From positions 14,946,802 through 15,010,801 of the forward strand of contig NC_063258.1 in NCBI RefSeq assembly GCF_019578655.1: DNA of 64,000 nucleotides, written 5' to 3'. Of this stretch, positions 1-16,300 are shown piece after piece. The notes under the pieces were generated by a model. It did not search any database and had not been told where the DNA came from. It was given only the letters and a program-made list of their open reading frames with translations. The DNA is from Ricinus communis. Lineage: Eukaryota > Streptophyta > Magnoliopsida > Malpighiales > Euphorbiaceae. Both the position numbers and the translations under genes were made by a program. Each line of letters starts with the position of its first letter. Position 1 is the first letter of the stretch.

Positions 1-3000
1 TACTTTTGTGGGTTTATTTTCTCGGATTCATAAATATACACGTTCTACGGGGTTTTTTTTATATTGATAAATATACCACTTTTACATTGTCGTTTCTCAT
101 ATTAAATTATTAGCACTTTTATGGGGTTGTTTTCTCAAATTCATAAATATACACGTTTTACGAGGTTATTTTCTTATATTGACAAATATACACCTTTTAC
201 ACGGTTGATTTCTCATATTATAAAATTAACCCATTTAAAGTGTTGTTTTCTCATACTCACAAATATACCAAAATTATGGGATTTTTTTCTACGATTGATA
301 AATATTCCCGTTTTACGGGGTTGTTTTCTTATATTTATAAATATACCGCTCTTAGGGGGTTATTTTCTCATATTAAAAAATTTACCCTTCTGCAGGGCTC
401 TTTTCTCGGACTCGCAATTATACTACTTTTACGAGTTTGTTTTCTCATATTCGTAAATATATCGTTTCTGAGCTTATTTTCTTATATTGATAAATATACC
501 ACTTTTACGGGGTCATCTTCTCATATTAAATTATTAACTTTATTATGGAATTGTTTTCTATAATTCATAGACATACATGTTTTACCAGGTTATTTTCTTA
601 TATTGACAAATATACTCCTTTTACGGGGTTGTTGTCTAATATTATAAATTAACCAATTTATGCGGTTGTCTTCTCACACTCATAAATATACCAAATTTAC
701 GGGATTATTTTCTCCGATTGATAAATATCCCCGTTTTACGGGATTATTTTCTTATATTTATAAATATACCGCTCTTACGGGGTTATTTTCTCATATTAAA
801 AAATTTACCTTTCTACGAGGCTCTTTTCTCAGACTTGCAGTTATACTACTTTTACGGTGTTAGTTTCTCATATTCGTATTACGGGGTTATTTTCTTATAT
901 TGATAAATATACTACTTTTACTGGGTCATCTTCTCATATTAAATTTTTAGCACTATTATTAAGTTGTTTTCTCAAATTCATAAATATATATGTATTTTAC
1001 AGGGTTATTTTCTTATATTGATAAATATACCCCTTTTAGGGGGTTATTATCTCATGTTATAAAATTAATCCATTTAAGGGGATGTTTTCTCATACACACA
1101 AATATACTAAAATTACGGGGTTATTTTCTCTCATTGATAAATATTCCCGCATTACGGGGCAGTTTTCTTATATTAAAAAATTTACCCGTTCTACGAGGCT
1201 GTTTTCTTAGACTCGCAATTACCCTACTTTTACGGGGTTGTCTCCTGATATTCATAAATATGCACATTATATGGGGTTATTCTCTTATATTGAAAAATAT
1301 ACCACTGTTTTACGAGGTCGTTTTCTCATATGAAATTATTAGCACTATCTGGGTTTGATTTCTTAAATTTATAAAAATACGGGGTTATTTTCTTATATTA
1401 AGAAATATACCACTTTTACAAGGTCATTTTCTCATATTAAATTATTAGCACTATTATGGGGTTGTTTTCTCAAATTCATAAATATATATATATATATATA
1501 TTTTACAGGGTTATTTTCTTATATTCATAAATATACCCCTTTTACGGGATTATTTTCTCATATTATAAAATTAATCCATTTAAGGGGTTGTTTTCTCGTA
1601 CACACAAATATACCAAAATTACGGGGTTATTTTCTCTGATTGATAAATATCCCTGCATTACGGTGTTGTTTTCTCATATTAAAAAATTTACCCTTTCTAC
1701 GAAGCTCTTATCTCAGACTCGCAATTATACAACTTTTGTGGGTTTATTTTCTCGGATTCATAAATATACACCTTCTACGGGGTTTTTTTTTATATTGATA
1801 AATATACCACTTTTACATTGTCGTTTCTCATATTAAATTATTAGCACTATTATGGGGTTGTTTTCTCAAATTCATAAATATACACATTTTACGAGGTTAT
1901 TTTCTTATATTGACAAATATACACCTTTTACACGGTTGATTTCTCATATTATAAAATTAACCCATTTAAAGTGTTGTTTTCTCATACTCACAAATATACC
2001 AAAATTATGGGATTTTTTTCTACGATTGATAAATATTCCCGTTTTACGGGGTTGTTTTCTTATATTTATAAATATACCGCTCTTACGGGGTTATCTTCTT
2101 ATATTTATAAAAATTTACCTTTCTACGAGGCTCTTTTCTCAGACTTGCAATTATACAACTTTTACGGTGTTAGTTTCTCATATTCGTAAATATACACGTT
2201 TTACGGGGTTATTTTCTTATATTGATAAATATACCACTTTTACGGGGTCATCTTCTCATATTAAATTATTAGCATTATTATGGAGTTGTTTTCTATAATT
2301 CATAAATATACATGTTTTACGAGGTTATTTTCTTATATTGACAAATATACCCCTTTTACGGGGTTGTTCTCTAATATTATAAATTAACCAATTTATGAGG
2401 TTGTTTTCTCACACTCTTAAATATACCAAAATTACGGGATTATTTTCTCCGAGTGATAAATATCCCCGTTTTACGGGATTAATTTCTTATATTTATAAAT
2501 ATACCGCTCTTACAGGGTTATTTTCTCATATTAAAAAATTTACCTTTCTACGAGGCTCTTTTCTCATACTTGCAATTATACTACTTTTACGATGTTAGTT
2601 TCTCATATTCGTAAATATACACGTTTTACGGGGTTATTTTCTTATATTGATAAATATACCACTTTTACGGGGTCATCTTCTCATATTAAATTATTAGCAT
2701 TATTATGGTGTTGTTTTCTATAATTCATAAATATACATGTTCTACGGGGTTATTTTCTTATATTGACAAATATAACCCTTTTACGGGGTTGTTCTCTAAT
2801 ATTATAAAATTAACCAATTTCTGAGGTTGTTTTCTCACACTCATATATATACCAAAGTTACGGGATTTTATCCTCCGATTGATAAATATCCCCGTATTAT
2901 GGGGTTGTTTTCTAATATTTATAAATATACCCCTCTTACATGGTTGTTTTCTCATATCAAAAAATTTACAGTTCTCTGATTTGTTTTCTTGACTAGCCTA

Positions 3001-5617
3001 CTTTTACGAGTTGTTTCACTGATTCATAAATATACACATTATATGGGGTTAATTTCTTATATTGAAAAATATACCACTATTTTACGTGGTCGTTTTCTCA
3101 TTTTAAATTATTAGCACTATTCTAGGGTTGATTTCTCAAATTGATAAATATAAGCGTTTTACGGGATGATTTTCTAATATTGAGAAATATACCACTTTAC
3201 GAGGTCATTTCTCATATTAAATTATTAGCACTATTATGGGGTTGTTTTCTCAAATTCATAAATATATATATATATATATATATATTTTACAGGGTTATTT
3301 TCTTATATTCATAAATATACCCCTTTTATGGGGTTATTATCTCATGTTATAAAATTAATCCATTTAAGAGGTAGTTTTCTCGTACACACAAATATACTAA
3401 AATTACGTGGTTATTTTCTCTGATTGATAAATATCCCCGCATTACGGGGTTGTTTTCTTATTCTTATAAATATACCGCTCTTACGGGGTTGTTTTCGCAT
3501 ATTAAAAAATTTACGATTTCTACGAAGCTCTTTTCTCAGACTCGCAATTATACTACTTTTGTAGGGTTATTTTATCGGATTCATAAATTTACACGTTCTA
3601 CGGAGTTTTTTTTATATTGATAAATATACCACTTTTACATTGTCGTTTCTCATATTAAATTATTAGCACTATTATGGTGTTGTTTTCTCAAATTCAAAAA
3701 TATACACGTTTTACGAAGTTATTTTCTTATATTGACAAATATACACCTTTACACGGTTGATTTCTCGTATTATAAAATTAACCCATTTAAAGTGTTGTTA
3801 TTTCAAACTCACAAATATACCAAAATTATGGGATTTTTTTCTCCGATTGATAAATATCCCCGTGTTACGGGGTTGTTTTCTTATATTTATAAATATACCG
3901 CTCTTACGGGGTTATTTTCTCATATTAAAAAATTTACCCTTTCTACGAGGCTCTTTTCTCAGACTCGCAATTATACTACTTTTACGGGGTTGTTTTCGTA
4001 TATATTCGTAAAAATATACGTTTTACGAGCTTATTTTCTTATATTGATAAATATACCACTTTTACGGGGTCATCTTCTCATATTAAATTATTAGCATTAT
4101 TATGGAGTTGTTTTCTATAATTCCAAGATATACATGTTTTACGAGGTTATTTTCTTATATTGACAAATATACCACTTTTACAGGGTTGTTCTCTAATATT
4201 ATAAATTAACCAATTTATGAGGTTGTCTTCTCACACTCATAAATATACCAAAATTACGGGATTATTTTCTCCGAATGATAAATATCCCCGTTTTATGGGA
4301 TTCTTTTCTTATATTTATAAATATACCGCTCTTACGGGGTTATTTTCTCATATTAAAAAGTTTCCCTTTCTACGAGGCTCTTTTCTCAGACTTGCAATTA
4401 TACTACTTTTACGGTGTTCGTTTCTCATATTCGTAAATATACACGTTTTACAGGGTTATTTTCTTATATTGATAAATATACCACTTTTACGGGGTCATCT
4501 TCTCATATTAAATTATTAGCATTATTATGGTGTTGTTTTCTATAATTCATAAATATACATGTTCTACGGGGTTATTTTCTTATATTGACAAATATAACCC
4601 TTTTACGGGGTTGTTCTCTAATATTATAAAATTAACCAATTTTTGAGGTTGTTTTCTCACACTCATAAATATACCAAAGTTACGGGATTTTATCCTCCAA
4701 TTGATAAATATCCCCGTATTATGGGGTTGTTTTCTAATATTTATAAATATACCCCTCTTAGATGGTTGTTTTCTCATATCAAGAAGTTTACCCGTTCTAC
4801 GAGGCTGTTTTCTTAGACTCGCAATTACCCTACTTTTACGGGGTTGTTTCATGAGATTCATAAATATACACATTATATGGGGTTATTTTCTTATATTGAA
4901 AAATATACCACTGTTTTACGTGGTCGTTTTCTCATTTTAAATTATTAGCACTATTCTAGGGTTGATTTCTCAAATTTATAAATATAAGCGTTTTACGGGG
5001 TTATCTTATATTGAGAAATATACCACTTTTACGAGGTCATTTTCTCATATTAAATTATTAGCACTATTATGGGGTTGTTTTCTCAAATTCATAAATATAT
5101 ATATATGTATTTTACAGGGTTATTTTCTTATAATGATAAATATACCTCTTTTATGGGGTTATTATCTTATGTTATAAAATTAATCCATTTAACGGGTTGT
5201 TTTCTCGTACACACAAATATACCAAAATTACGGGGTTATTTTCTCTGATTGATAAATATCCCCGCATTATGGGGTTGTTTTCTTATTCTTATAAATATAC
5301 CGCTCTTACGGGGTTGTTTTCTCATATTAAAAAATTTACCCTTTCTACGAAGCTCTTTTCTCATACTCGCAATTATACTACTTTTGTGGGGTTATTTTCT
5401 CGGACTCATAAATATAAACGTTCTACGGGGTTTTTTTTATATTGATAAATATACCACTTTTACATTGTCGTTTCTCATATTAAATTATTAGCACTATTAT
5501 GGGGTTGTTTTCTCAAATTCATAAATATACACGTTTTACGAGGTTATTTTCTTATATTGACAAATATACACCTTTTACACGGTTGATTTCTCATATTATA
5601 CAATTAACCCATTTAAA

Positions 5618-7315
5618 GTGTTGTTTTCTCATACTCACAAATATACCAAAATTATGGGGTTTTTTTCTCCGATTGATAAATATCCCCGTTTTACGGGGTT
5701 GTTTTCTTATATTTACAAATATACCGCTCTTACAGGGTTATTTTCTCATATTAAAAAATTTACCCTTTCTACGAGTCTCTTTTCTCAGACTCGCAGTTAT
5801 ACTACTTTTACGGGGTTGTTTTCTCATATTCGTAAATATATACGTTTTACGAGCTTATTTTCTTATATTGATAAATATACCACTTTTAAGGGGTCATCTT
5901 CTCATATTAAATTATTAGCATTATTATGGAGTTGTTTTCTATAATTCATAAATATACATGTTTTACGAGGTTATTTTCTTATATTGACAAATATACCCCT
6001 TTTACGGGGTTGCTCTCTAATATTATAAATTAACCAATTTATGAGGTTGTTTTCTCACACTCATAAATATACCAAAATTAGGGGATTATTTTCTCCGATT
6101 GATAAATATCCCCGCTTTACGGGATTGTTTTCTTATATTCATAAATATACCGCTCTTACGGGGTTATTTTCTCATATTAAAAAATTTACCTTTCTACGAG
6201 GCTCTTTTCTCAGACTTGCAATTATACTACTTTTACGGTGTTAGTTTCTCATATTCGTAAATATACACGTTTTACGGGGTTATTTTCTTATATTGATAAA
6301 TATACCACTTTTACGGGGTCATCTTCTCATATTAAATTATGAGCATTATTATAGAGTTGTTTTCTATAATTCATACATATACATGTTTTACGAGGTTATT
6401 TTCTTATATTGACAAATATACCCCTTTTACGGGGTTCTCTAATATTATAAATTAACCAATTTATGAGGTTGTTTTCTCACACTCATAAATATACCAAAAT
6501 TACGGGAATATTTTCTCCGATTGATAAATATCCCCGTTTTATGGGATTGTTTTCTCATATTTATAAATATATCGCTCTTTCGGGGTTATTTTCTCATATT
6601 AAAAAATTTACCCTTTCTACGAGGCTCTTTTCTCAGACTCGCAATTATACTACTTTTACGGGGTTGTTTTCTCATATTCGTAAATATATACGTTTTACGA
6701 GCTTATTTTCTTATATTGATAAATATACCACTTTTACGGGGTCATCTTCTCATATTAAATTATTAGCATTATTATGGACTTGTTTTCTATAATTCATAGA
6801 TATACATGTTTTACGAGGTTATTTTCTTATATTGACAAATATACCCCTTTTACGGGGTTGTTCTCTAATATTGTAAATTAACCAATTTATGAGGTTGTCT
6901 TCTCACACTCATAAATATACCAAAATTACGGGATTATTTTCTCCGATTGATAAATATCACCGTTTTATGGGATTGTTTTCTTATATTTATAAATATACCG
7001 CTCTTATGGGGTTATTTTCTCATATTAAAAAGTTTTCCTTTCTACGAGGCTCTTTTCTCAGACTTGCAATTATACTACTTTTACGGTGTTAGTTTCTCAT
7101 ATTCGTAAATATACACGTTTTACGGGGTTATTTTCTTATATTGATAAATATACCTCTTTTACGGGGTCATCTTCTCATATTAAATTATTAGCATTATTAT
7201 GGTGTTGTTTTCTATAATTCATAAATATACATGTTCTACGGAGTTATTTTCTTATATTGACAAATATAACCCTTTTACGGGGTTGTTCTCTAATATTATA
7301 AAATTAACCAATTTT
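5618..7315. repeat. Run of four 11-mer higher-order units (about 423 bp each)
   Basis: Equivalent positions recur at 5618, 6041, 6463 and 6889, spacings of 423, 422 and 426 bp. Each unit holds eleven 39-bp monomers in the same order, the last one slightly short, which accounts for the length just under 429 bp. A fifth copy begins near 7316 but quickly switches to a different monomer order. Other blocks hold one to two copies, for example 8799 to 9222. Copy number of this unit is a main cause of the different lengths of the larger blocks. Confidence 0.85.
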
Positions 7316-10060
7316 TGAGGTTGTTTTCTCACACTCATAAATATACCAAAGTTACGGGATTTTATCCTCCAATTGATAAATAACCCTGTATTATGGGGTT
7401 ATTTTCTAATATTTATAAATATACCCCTCTTAGATGGTTGTTTTCTCATATCAAGAAATTTACCCGTTCTACGAGACTGTTTTCTTAGACTCGCAATTAC
7501 CCTACTTTTACGGGGTTGTTTCCTGAGATTCATAAATATACACATTATATGGGGTTATTTTCTTATATAGAAAAAATACCACTGTTTTACGTGGTCGTTT
7601 TCTCATTTTAAATTATTAGCACTATTCTAGGGTTGATTTCTCAAATTTATAAATATAAGCGTTTTACGGGGTTATTTTCTTATATTGAGAAATATACCAC
7701 TTTTACGAGGTCATTTTCTCATATTAAATTATTAGCACCATTATGGGGTTGTTCTCTCAAATTCATATATATATATATATTTTACAGGGTTATTTTCTTA
7801 TAATGATAAATATACCTCTTTTATGGGGTTATTATCTCATGTTATAAAATTAATCCATTTAAGGGGTTGTTTTCTCATAAACACAAATATACTAAAATTA
7901 CGAGGTTATTTTCACTGATTGATAAATATCCTCGCATTACGGGGCTGTTTTCTTATATTAAAAAATTTACCCGTTCTACGAGGCTGTTTTCTTAGACTCG
8001 CAATTACCCTACTTTTACGGGGTTGTTTCCTGAGATTCATAAATATACACATTATATGGTGTTATTCTCTTATATTGAAAAATATACCACTGTTTTACGG
8101 GGTCGTTTTCTCATTTTAAATTATTAGCACTATTCTAGTGTTGATTTCACAAATTTATAAATATAAGCGTTTTACGGGGTTATTTTCTTATATTGAGAAA
8201 TATACCACTTTTACGAGGTCATTTTCTCATATTAAATTATTAGCACTATTATGGGGTAGTTTTCTCAAATTCATAAATATATATATATGTATTTTACAAG
8301 GTTATTTTCTTATATTCATAAATATACCCCTTTTACGGGGGTATTTTCTAATATTATAAAATTAATCCATTTAAGGGGTTGTTTTCTCGTATACACAAAT
8401 ATAACAAAATTACGGGGTTATTTTCTCTGATTGATAAATATCCCCGCATTACGGGGTTGTTTACTTATTCTTATAAATATACCGCTCTTACGGGGTTGTT
8501 TTCTCATATTAAAAAATTTACCCTTTCTACGAAGCTCTTTTCTCAGACTCGCAATTATACTACTTTTGTGGGGTTATTTTCTCGGATTCATAAATATACA
8601 CGTTCTACGGGGTTTTTTTATATTGATAAATATACCACTTTTACATTGTCGTTTCTCATATTAAATTATTAGCACTATTATGGGGTTGTTTTCTCAAATT
8701 CATAAATATACACGTTTAACGAGGTTATTTTCTTATATTGACAAATATACACCTTTTACACGGTTGATTTCTCATATTATACAATTAACCCATTTAAAGT
8801 GTTGTATTCTCATACTCACAAATATACCAAAATTATGGGATTTTTTTCTCTGATTGATAAATATCCCCGTTTTACGGGGTTGTTTTCTTATATTTATAAA
8901 TATACCGCTCTTATGGGGTTATTTTCTCATATTAAAAAATTTACCCTTTCTACGAGGTTCTTTTCTCAGACTCGCAGTTATACTACTTTTACGGGGTTGT
9001 TTTCTCATATTCGTAAATATATACGTTTTACGCGCTTATTTTCTTATATTCATAAATATACCATTTTTACGGGGTCATCCTCTCATATTAAATTCTTAGC
9101 AATATTATGGAGTTGTTTTCTATAATTCATACATATACATGTTTTACGAGGTTATTTTCTTATATTGACAAATATACCCCTTTTACGGGGTTGTTCTCTA
9201 ATATTATAAATTAACCAATTTATGAGGTTGTTTTCTCACACTCATAAATATACCAAAATTACGGGATTATTTTCTCCGATTGATAAATATCCCCGCCTTA
9301 CGGGATTGTTTTCTTATATTCATAAATATACCGCTCTTACGGGGTTATTTTCTCATATTAAAAAATTTACCTTTCTACGAGCCTCTTTTCTCAGACTTGC
9401 AATTATACTACTTTTACGGTATTAGTTTCTCATATTCGTAAATATACACGTTTTACGGAGTTATTTTCTTATATTGATAAATATACTACTTTTACGAGGT
9501 CATCTTCTCATATTAAATTATTAGCACTATTATGGGGCTGTTTTCTCAAATTCATAAATATATATGTATTTTACAGGGTTATTTTCTTATATTGATAAAT
9601 ATACCCCTTTTATGGGGTTATTATCTCATGTTATAAAATTAATCCATTTAAGGGGTTGTTTTCTCATACACACAAATATACTAAAATTACGGGGTTGTTT
9701 TCTCTGATTGATAAATATTCCCGCATTACGGGGCTGTTTTCTTATATTAAAAAATTTACCCGTTCTACGAGTCCGTTTTCTTAAACTCGCAATTACCCTA
9801 CTTTTACGGGGTTGTTTCCTGAGATTCATAAATATACACATTATATGGGGTTATTCTCTTATATTGAAAAATATACCACTGTTTTACGGGGTCGTTTTCT
9901 CATATTAAATTATTAGCACTATTCTAGGTTTGATTTCTTAAATTTGTAAATTTAAGCGTTTTACGGGGTTATTTTCTTATATTGAGAAATATACCACTTT
10001 TACGAGGTCATTTCTCATATTAAATTATTAGCACTATTATGGGGTTGTTTTCTCAAATTC

Positions 10061-10064
<4 letters not shown>

Positions 10065-10134
<70 letters not shown>
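10065..10134. repeat. Long AT dinucleotide tract, about 35 units
   Basis: A pure AT run of 70 bp lies at the place where other blocks carry a short run, for example 1482-1501, 3262-3285, 11811-11829 and 13595-13612. The 78 bp after it (two monomers) that other blocks have are missing here, so the satellite resumes two monomers later. Confidence 0.95.
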
Positions 10135-10137
<3 letters not shown>

Positions 10138-10320
10138 ATGAGGGTTATTTTCTTATATTCATAAATATACCCCATTTACGGGGTTATTTTCTCTGATTGA
10201 TAAATATCCCCGCATTACGGGGTTGTTTTCTTATTCTTATAAATATACCGCTCTTACGGGGTTGTTTTCTCATATTAAAAAATTTACCCTTTCTACAAAG
10301 CTCTTTTCTCAGACTTGCAA

Positions 10321-13300
10321 TTATACTACTTTTGTGGGTTTATTTTCTCGGATTCATAAATATACCACGGGGTTTTTTTTATATTGATAAATATACCACT
10401 TTTACATTGTCGTTTCTCATATTAAATTATTAGCACTTTTATGGGGTTGTTTTCTCAAATTCATAAATATACACGTTTTACGAGGTTATTTTCTTATATT
10501 GACAAATATACACCTTTTACACGGTTGATTTCTCATATTATAAAATTAACCCATTTAAAGTGTTGTTTTCTCATACTCACAAATATACCAAAATTATGGG
10601 ATTTTTTTCTACGATTGATAAATATTCCCGTTTTACGGGGTTGTTTTCTTATATTTATAAATATACCGCTCTTAGGGGGTTATTTTCTCATATTAAAAAA
10701 TTTACCCTTTCTACGAGGCTCTTTTCTCAGACTCGCAATTATACTACTTTTACGGGGTTGTTTTCTCATATTCGTAAATATATACGTTTTACGAGCTTAT
10801 TTTCTTATATTGATAAATATACCACTTTTACGGGGTCATCTTCTCATATTAAATTATTAGCTTTATTATGGAGTTGTTTCTATAATTCATAGACATACAT
10901 GTTTTACCAGGTTATTTTCTTATATTGACAAATATACCCCTTTTACGGGGTTGTTCTCTAATATTATAAATTAACCAATTTATGCGGTTGTCTTCTCACA
11001 CTCATAAATATACCAAATTTACGGGATTATTTTCTCCGATTGATAAATATCCCCGTTTTACGGGATTATTTTCTTATATTTATAAATATACCGCTCTTAG
11101 GGGGTTATTTTCTCATATTAAAAAATTTACCTTTCTACGAGGCTCTTTTCTCATACTTGCAGTTATACTACTTTTACGGTGTTAGTTTCTCATATTCGTA
11201 TTACGGGGTTATTTTCTTATATTGATAAATATACTACTTTTACGGGGTCATCTTCTCATATTAAATTATTAGCACTATTATGGAGTTGTTTTCTCAAATT
11301 CATAAATATATATGTATTTTACAGGGTTATTTTCTTATATTGATAAATATACCCCTTTTAGGGGGTTATTATCTCATGTTATAAAATTAATCCATTTAAG
11401 GGGTTGTTTTCTCATACACACAAATATACTAAAATTACGGGGTTATTTTCTCTCATTGATAAATATTCCGTATTCTGAGGCGTTTTCTTATATTAAAAAA
11501 TTTGCAGATTTCTACGGTATTTTCATAGATTCGCAATTACCCGACTTTTACGGGGTTGTCTCCTGAGATTCATAGATATGCACATTATATAGGGTTATTC
11601 TCTTATATTGAAAAATATACCATTGTTTTACGAGGTCGTTTTCTCATATGAAATTATTAGCACTATTTTAGGTTTGATTTCTTAAATTTATAAATATAAG
11701 CGTTTTACGGGGTTATTTTCTTATATTAAGAAATATACCACTTTTACGAGGTCATTTTCTCATATTAAATTATTAGCACTATTATGGGGTTGTTTTCTCA
11801 AATTCATAAATATATATATATATATATATTTTACAGGGTTATTTTCTTATATTCATAAATATACCCCTTTTACAGGGTTATTTTCTCATATTATAAAATT
11901 AATCCATTTAAGGGGTTGTTTTCTCGTACACACAAATATACCAAAATTACGGGGTTATTTTCTCTGATTGATAAATATCCCCGCATTACGGTGTTGTTTT
12001 CTCATATTAGAAAATTTACCCTTTCTACGAAGCTCTTTTCTCAGACTCGCAATTATACAACTTTTGTGAGTTTATTTTCTCGGATTCATAAATATACACC
12101 TTCTACGGGGTTTTTTTTTATATTGATAAATATACCACTTTTACATTGTCGTTTCTCATGTTAAATTATTAGCACTATTATGGGGTTGTTTTCTCAAATT
12201 CATAAATATACACGTTTTACGAGGTTATTTTCTTATATTGACAAATATACACCTTTTATACGGTTGATTTCTCATATTATAAAATTAACCCATTTAAAGT
12301 GTTGTTTTCTCATACTCACAAATATACCAAAATTATGGGATTTTTTTTACGATTGATAAATATTCCCGTTTTACGGGGTTGTTTTCTTATATTTATAATT
12401 ATACCGCTCTTACGGGGTTATCTTCTTATATTTATAAAAATTTACCTTTCTACGAGGCTCTCTTCTCAGACTTGCAATTATACTACTTTTACGGTGTTAG
12501 TTTCTCATATTCGTAAATATACACGTTTTACGGGGTTATTTTCTTGTATTGATAAATATACCACTTTCACGGGGTCATCTTCTCATATTAAATTATTAGC
12601 ATTGTTATGGAGTTGTTTTCTATAATTAATAAATATACATGTTTTACGAGGTTATTTTCTTATATTGACAAATATACCCCTTTTACGGGGTTGTTCTCTA
12701 ATATTATAAATTAACCAATTTATGAGGTTGTTTTCTCACACTCTTAAATATACCAAAATTACGGGATTATTTTCTCCGATTGATAAATATCCCCGTTTTA
12801 CGGGATTATTTTCTTATATTTATAAATATACCGTTCTTACAGGGTTATTTTCTCATATTAAAAATTTTACCTTTCTACGAGGCTCTTTTCTCAGACTTGC
12901 AATTATACTACTTTTACGATGTTAGTTTCTCATATTCGTAAATATACACGTTTTACGGGGTTATTTTCTTATATTGATAAATATACCACTTTTACGGGGT
13001 CATCTTCTCATATTAAATTATTAGCATTATTATGGTGTTGTTTTCTATAATTCATAAATATACATGTTCTACGGGGTTATTTTCATATATTGACAAATAT
13101 AACCCTTTTACGGGGTTGTTCTCTAATATTATATAATTAACCAATTTTTGAGGTTGTTTTCTCACACTCATAAATATACCAAAGCTACGGGATTTTATCC
13201 TCCGATTGATAAATATCCCCGTATTATGGGGTTGTTTTCTAATATTTATAAATATACCCCTCTTACATGGTTGTTTTCTCATATCAAGAAATTTACCCGT

Positions 13301-16300
13301 TCTACGAGGCTGTTTTCTTAGACTCGCCTACTCTTACGGGGTTGTTTCCTGAGATTCATAACTATACACATTATATGGGGTTAATTTCTTATATTGAAAA
13401 ATATACCACTATTTTACGTGGTCGTTTTCTCATTTTAAATTATTAGCACTATTCTAGGGTTGATGTCTCAAATTTATAAATATAAGCGTTTTACGGGATT
13501 ATTTTCTAATATTGAGAAATATACCACTTTTATGAGGTCATTTTCTCATATTAAATTATTAGCACTATTATGGGGTTGTTTTCTCAAATTCATAAATATA
13601 TATATATATATATTTTACAGGGTTATTTTCTTATATTCATAAATATACCCCTTTTATGGGATTATTATCTCATGTTATAAAATTAATCCATTTAAGGGGT
13701 TGTTTTCTCATACACACAAATATACTAAAATTACGGGGTTATTTTCTCTGATTGATAAATATCCCCGCATTACGGGGTTATTTTCTTATTCTTATAAATA
13801 TACCGCTCTTACGGGGTTGTTTTCGCATATTAAAAAATTTACGATTTCTACGAAACTCTTTTCTCAGACTCGCAATTATACTACTTTTGTAGGGTTATTT
13901 TATCGGATTCATAAATTTACACGTTCTACGGAGTTTTTTTTATATTGATAAATATACCACTTTTACATTGTCGTTTCTCATATTAAATTATTAGCACTAT
14001 TATGGTGTTGTTTTCTCAAACTCAAAAATATACACGTTTTACGAAGTTATTTTCTTATATTGACAAATATACACCTTTTACACGGTTGATTTCTCGTATT
14101 ATAAAATTAACCCATTTAAAGTGTTGTGTTTTCAAACTCACAAATATACCAAAATTATGGGATTTTTTTCTCCGATTGATAAATATCCCCGTTTTACGGG
14201 GTTGTTTTCTTATATTTATAAATATACCGCTCTTACGGGGTTATTTTCTCATATTAAAAAATTTACCCTTTCTATGAGGCTCTTTTCACAGACTCGCAAT
14301 TATACTACTTTTACGGGATTGTTTTCGTATATATTCATAAATATATACGTTTTACGAGCTTATTTTCTTATATTGATAAATATACCACTTTTACGGGGTC
14401 ATCTTCTCATATTAAATTATTAGCATTATTATGGAGTTGTTTTCTATAATTCATAGATATACATGTTTTACGAGGTTATTTTCTTATATTGACAAATATA
14501 CCCCTTTTACGGGGTTGTTCTCTAATATTATAAATTAACCAATTTATGAGGTTGTTTTCTCACACTCATAAATATACCAAAATTCCGGGATTATTTTCTC
14601 CGATTGATAAATATCCCCGCTTTACGGGATTATTTTCTTATATTCATAAATATACCGCTCTTACGGGGTTATTTTCTCATATTAAAAAATTTACCTTTCT
14701 ACGAGGCTCTTTTCTCAGACTTGCAATTATACTACTTTTACGGTGTTAGTTTCTCATATTCGTAAATATACACGTTTTACGGGGTTATTTTCTTATATTG
14801 ATAAATATACCACTTTTACGGGGTCATCTTCTCATATTAAATTATTAGCATTATTATAGAGTTGTTTTCTATAATTCATAAATATACATGTTTTACGAGG
14901 TTATTTTCTTATATTGACAAATATACCCCTTTTACGGGGTTCTCTAATATTATAAATTAACCAATTTATGAGGTTGTTTTCTCACACTCATAAATATACC
15001 AAAATTACGGGAATATTTTCTCCGATTGATAAATATCCCCGTTTTACGGGATTGTTTTCTTATATTTATAAATATATCGCTCTTACGGGGTTATTTTCTC
15101 ATATTAAAAAATTTACCCTTTCTACGAGGCTCTTTTCTCTGACTCGCAATTATACTACTTTTACGGGGTTGTTTTCTCATATTCGTAAATATATACGTTT
15201 TACGAGCTTATTTTCTTATATTGATAAATATACCACTTTTACGGGGTCATCTTCTCATATTAAATTATGAGCATTATTATGGAGTTGTTTTCTATAATTC
15301 ATAGATATACATGTTTTACGAGGTTATTCTCTTATATTGACAAATATACCCCTTTTACGGGGTTGTTCTCTAATATTGTAAATTAACCAACTTATGAGGT
15401 TGGCTTCTCACACTCATAAATATACCAAAATTACGGGATTATTTTCTCCGATTGATAAATATCCCCGTTTTATGGGATTGTTTTCTTATATTTATAAATA
15501 TACCGCACTTACGGGGTTATTTTCTCATATTAAAAAATTTACCTTTCTACGAGGCTCTTTTCTCAGACTTGCAATTATACTACTTTTACGGTGTTAGTTT
15601 CTCATATTCGTAAATATACACGTTTTACGGAGTTATTTTCTTATATTGATAAATATACCTCTTTTACGGGGTCATCTTCTCATATTAAATTATTAGCATT
15701 ATTATGGTGTTGTTTTCTATAATTCATAAATATACATGTTCTACGGGGTTATTTTCTTATATTGAAAAATATAACCATTTTACGGGGTTGTTCTCTAATA
15801 TTATAAAATTAACCAATTGTTGAGGTTGTTTTCTCACACTCATAAATATACCAAAGTTACGGGATTTTATCCTCCAATTGATAAATAACCCCGTATTATG
15901 GGGTTATTTTCTAATATTTATAAATATACCCCTCTTAGATGGTTGTTTTCTCATATCAAGAAATTTACCCGTTCTACGAGACTGTTTTCTTAGACTCGCA
16001 ATTACCCTACTTTTACAGGGTTGTTTCTTGAGATTCATAAATATACACATTATATGGGGTTATTTTCTTATATTGAAAAATATACCACTGTTTTACGTGG
16101 TCGTTTTCTCATTTTAAATTATTAGCACTATTCTAGGGTTGATTTCTCAAATTTATAAATATAAGCGTTTTACGGGGTTATTTTCTTATATTGAGAAATA
16201 TACCACTTTTACGAGGTCATTTTCTCATATTAAATTATTAGCACCATTATGGGGTTGTTTTCTCAAATTCATATATATATATATATATTTTACAGGGTTA

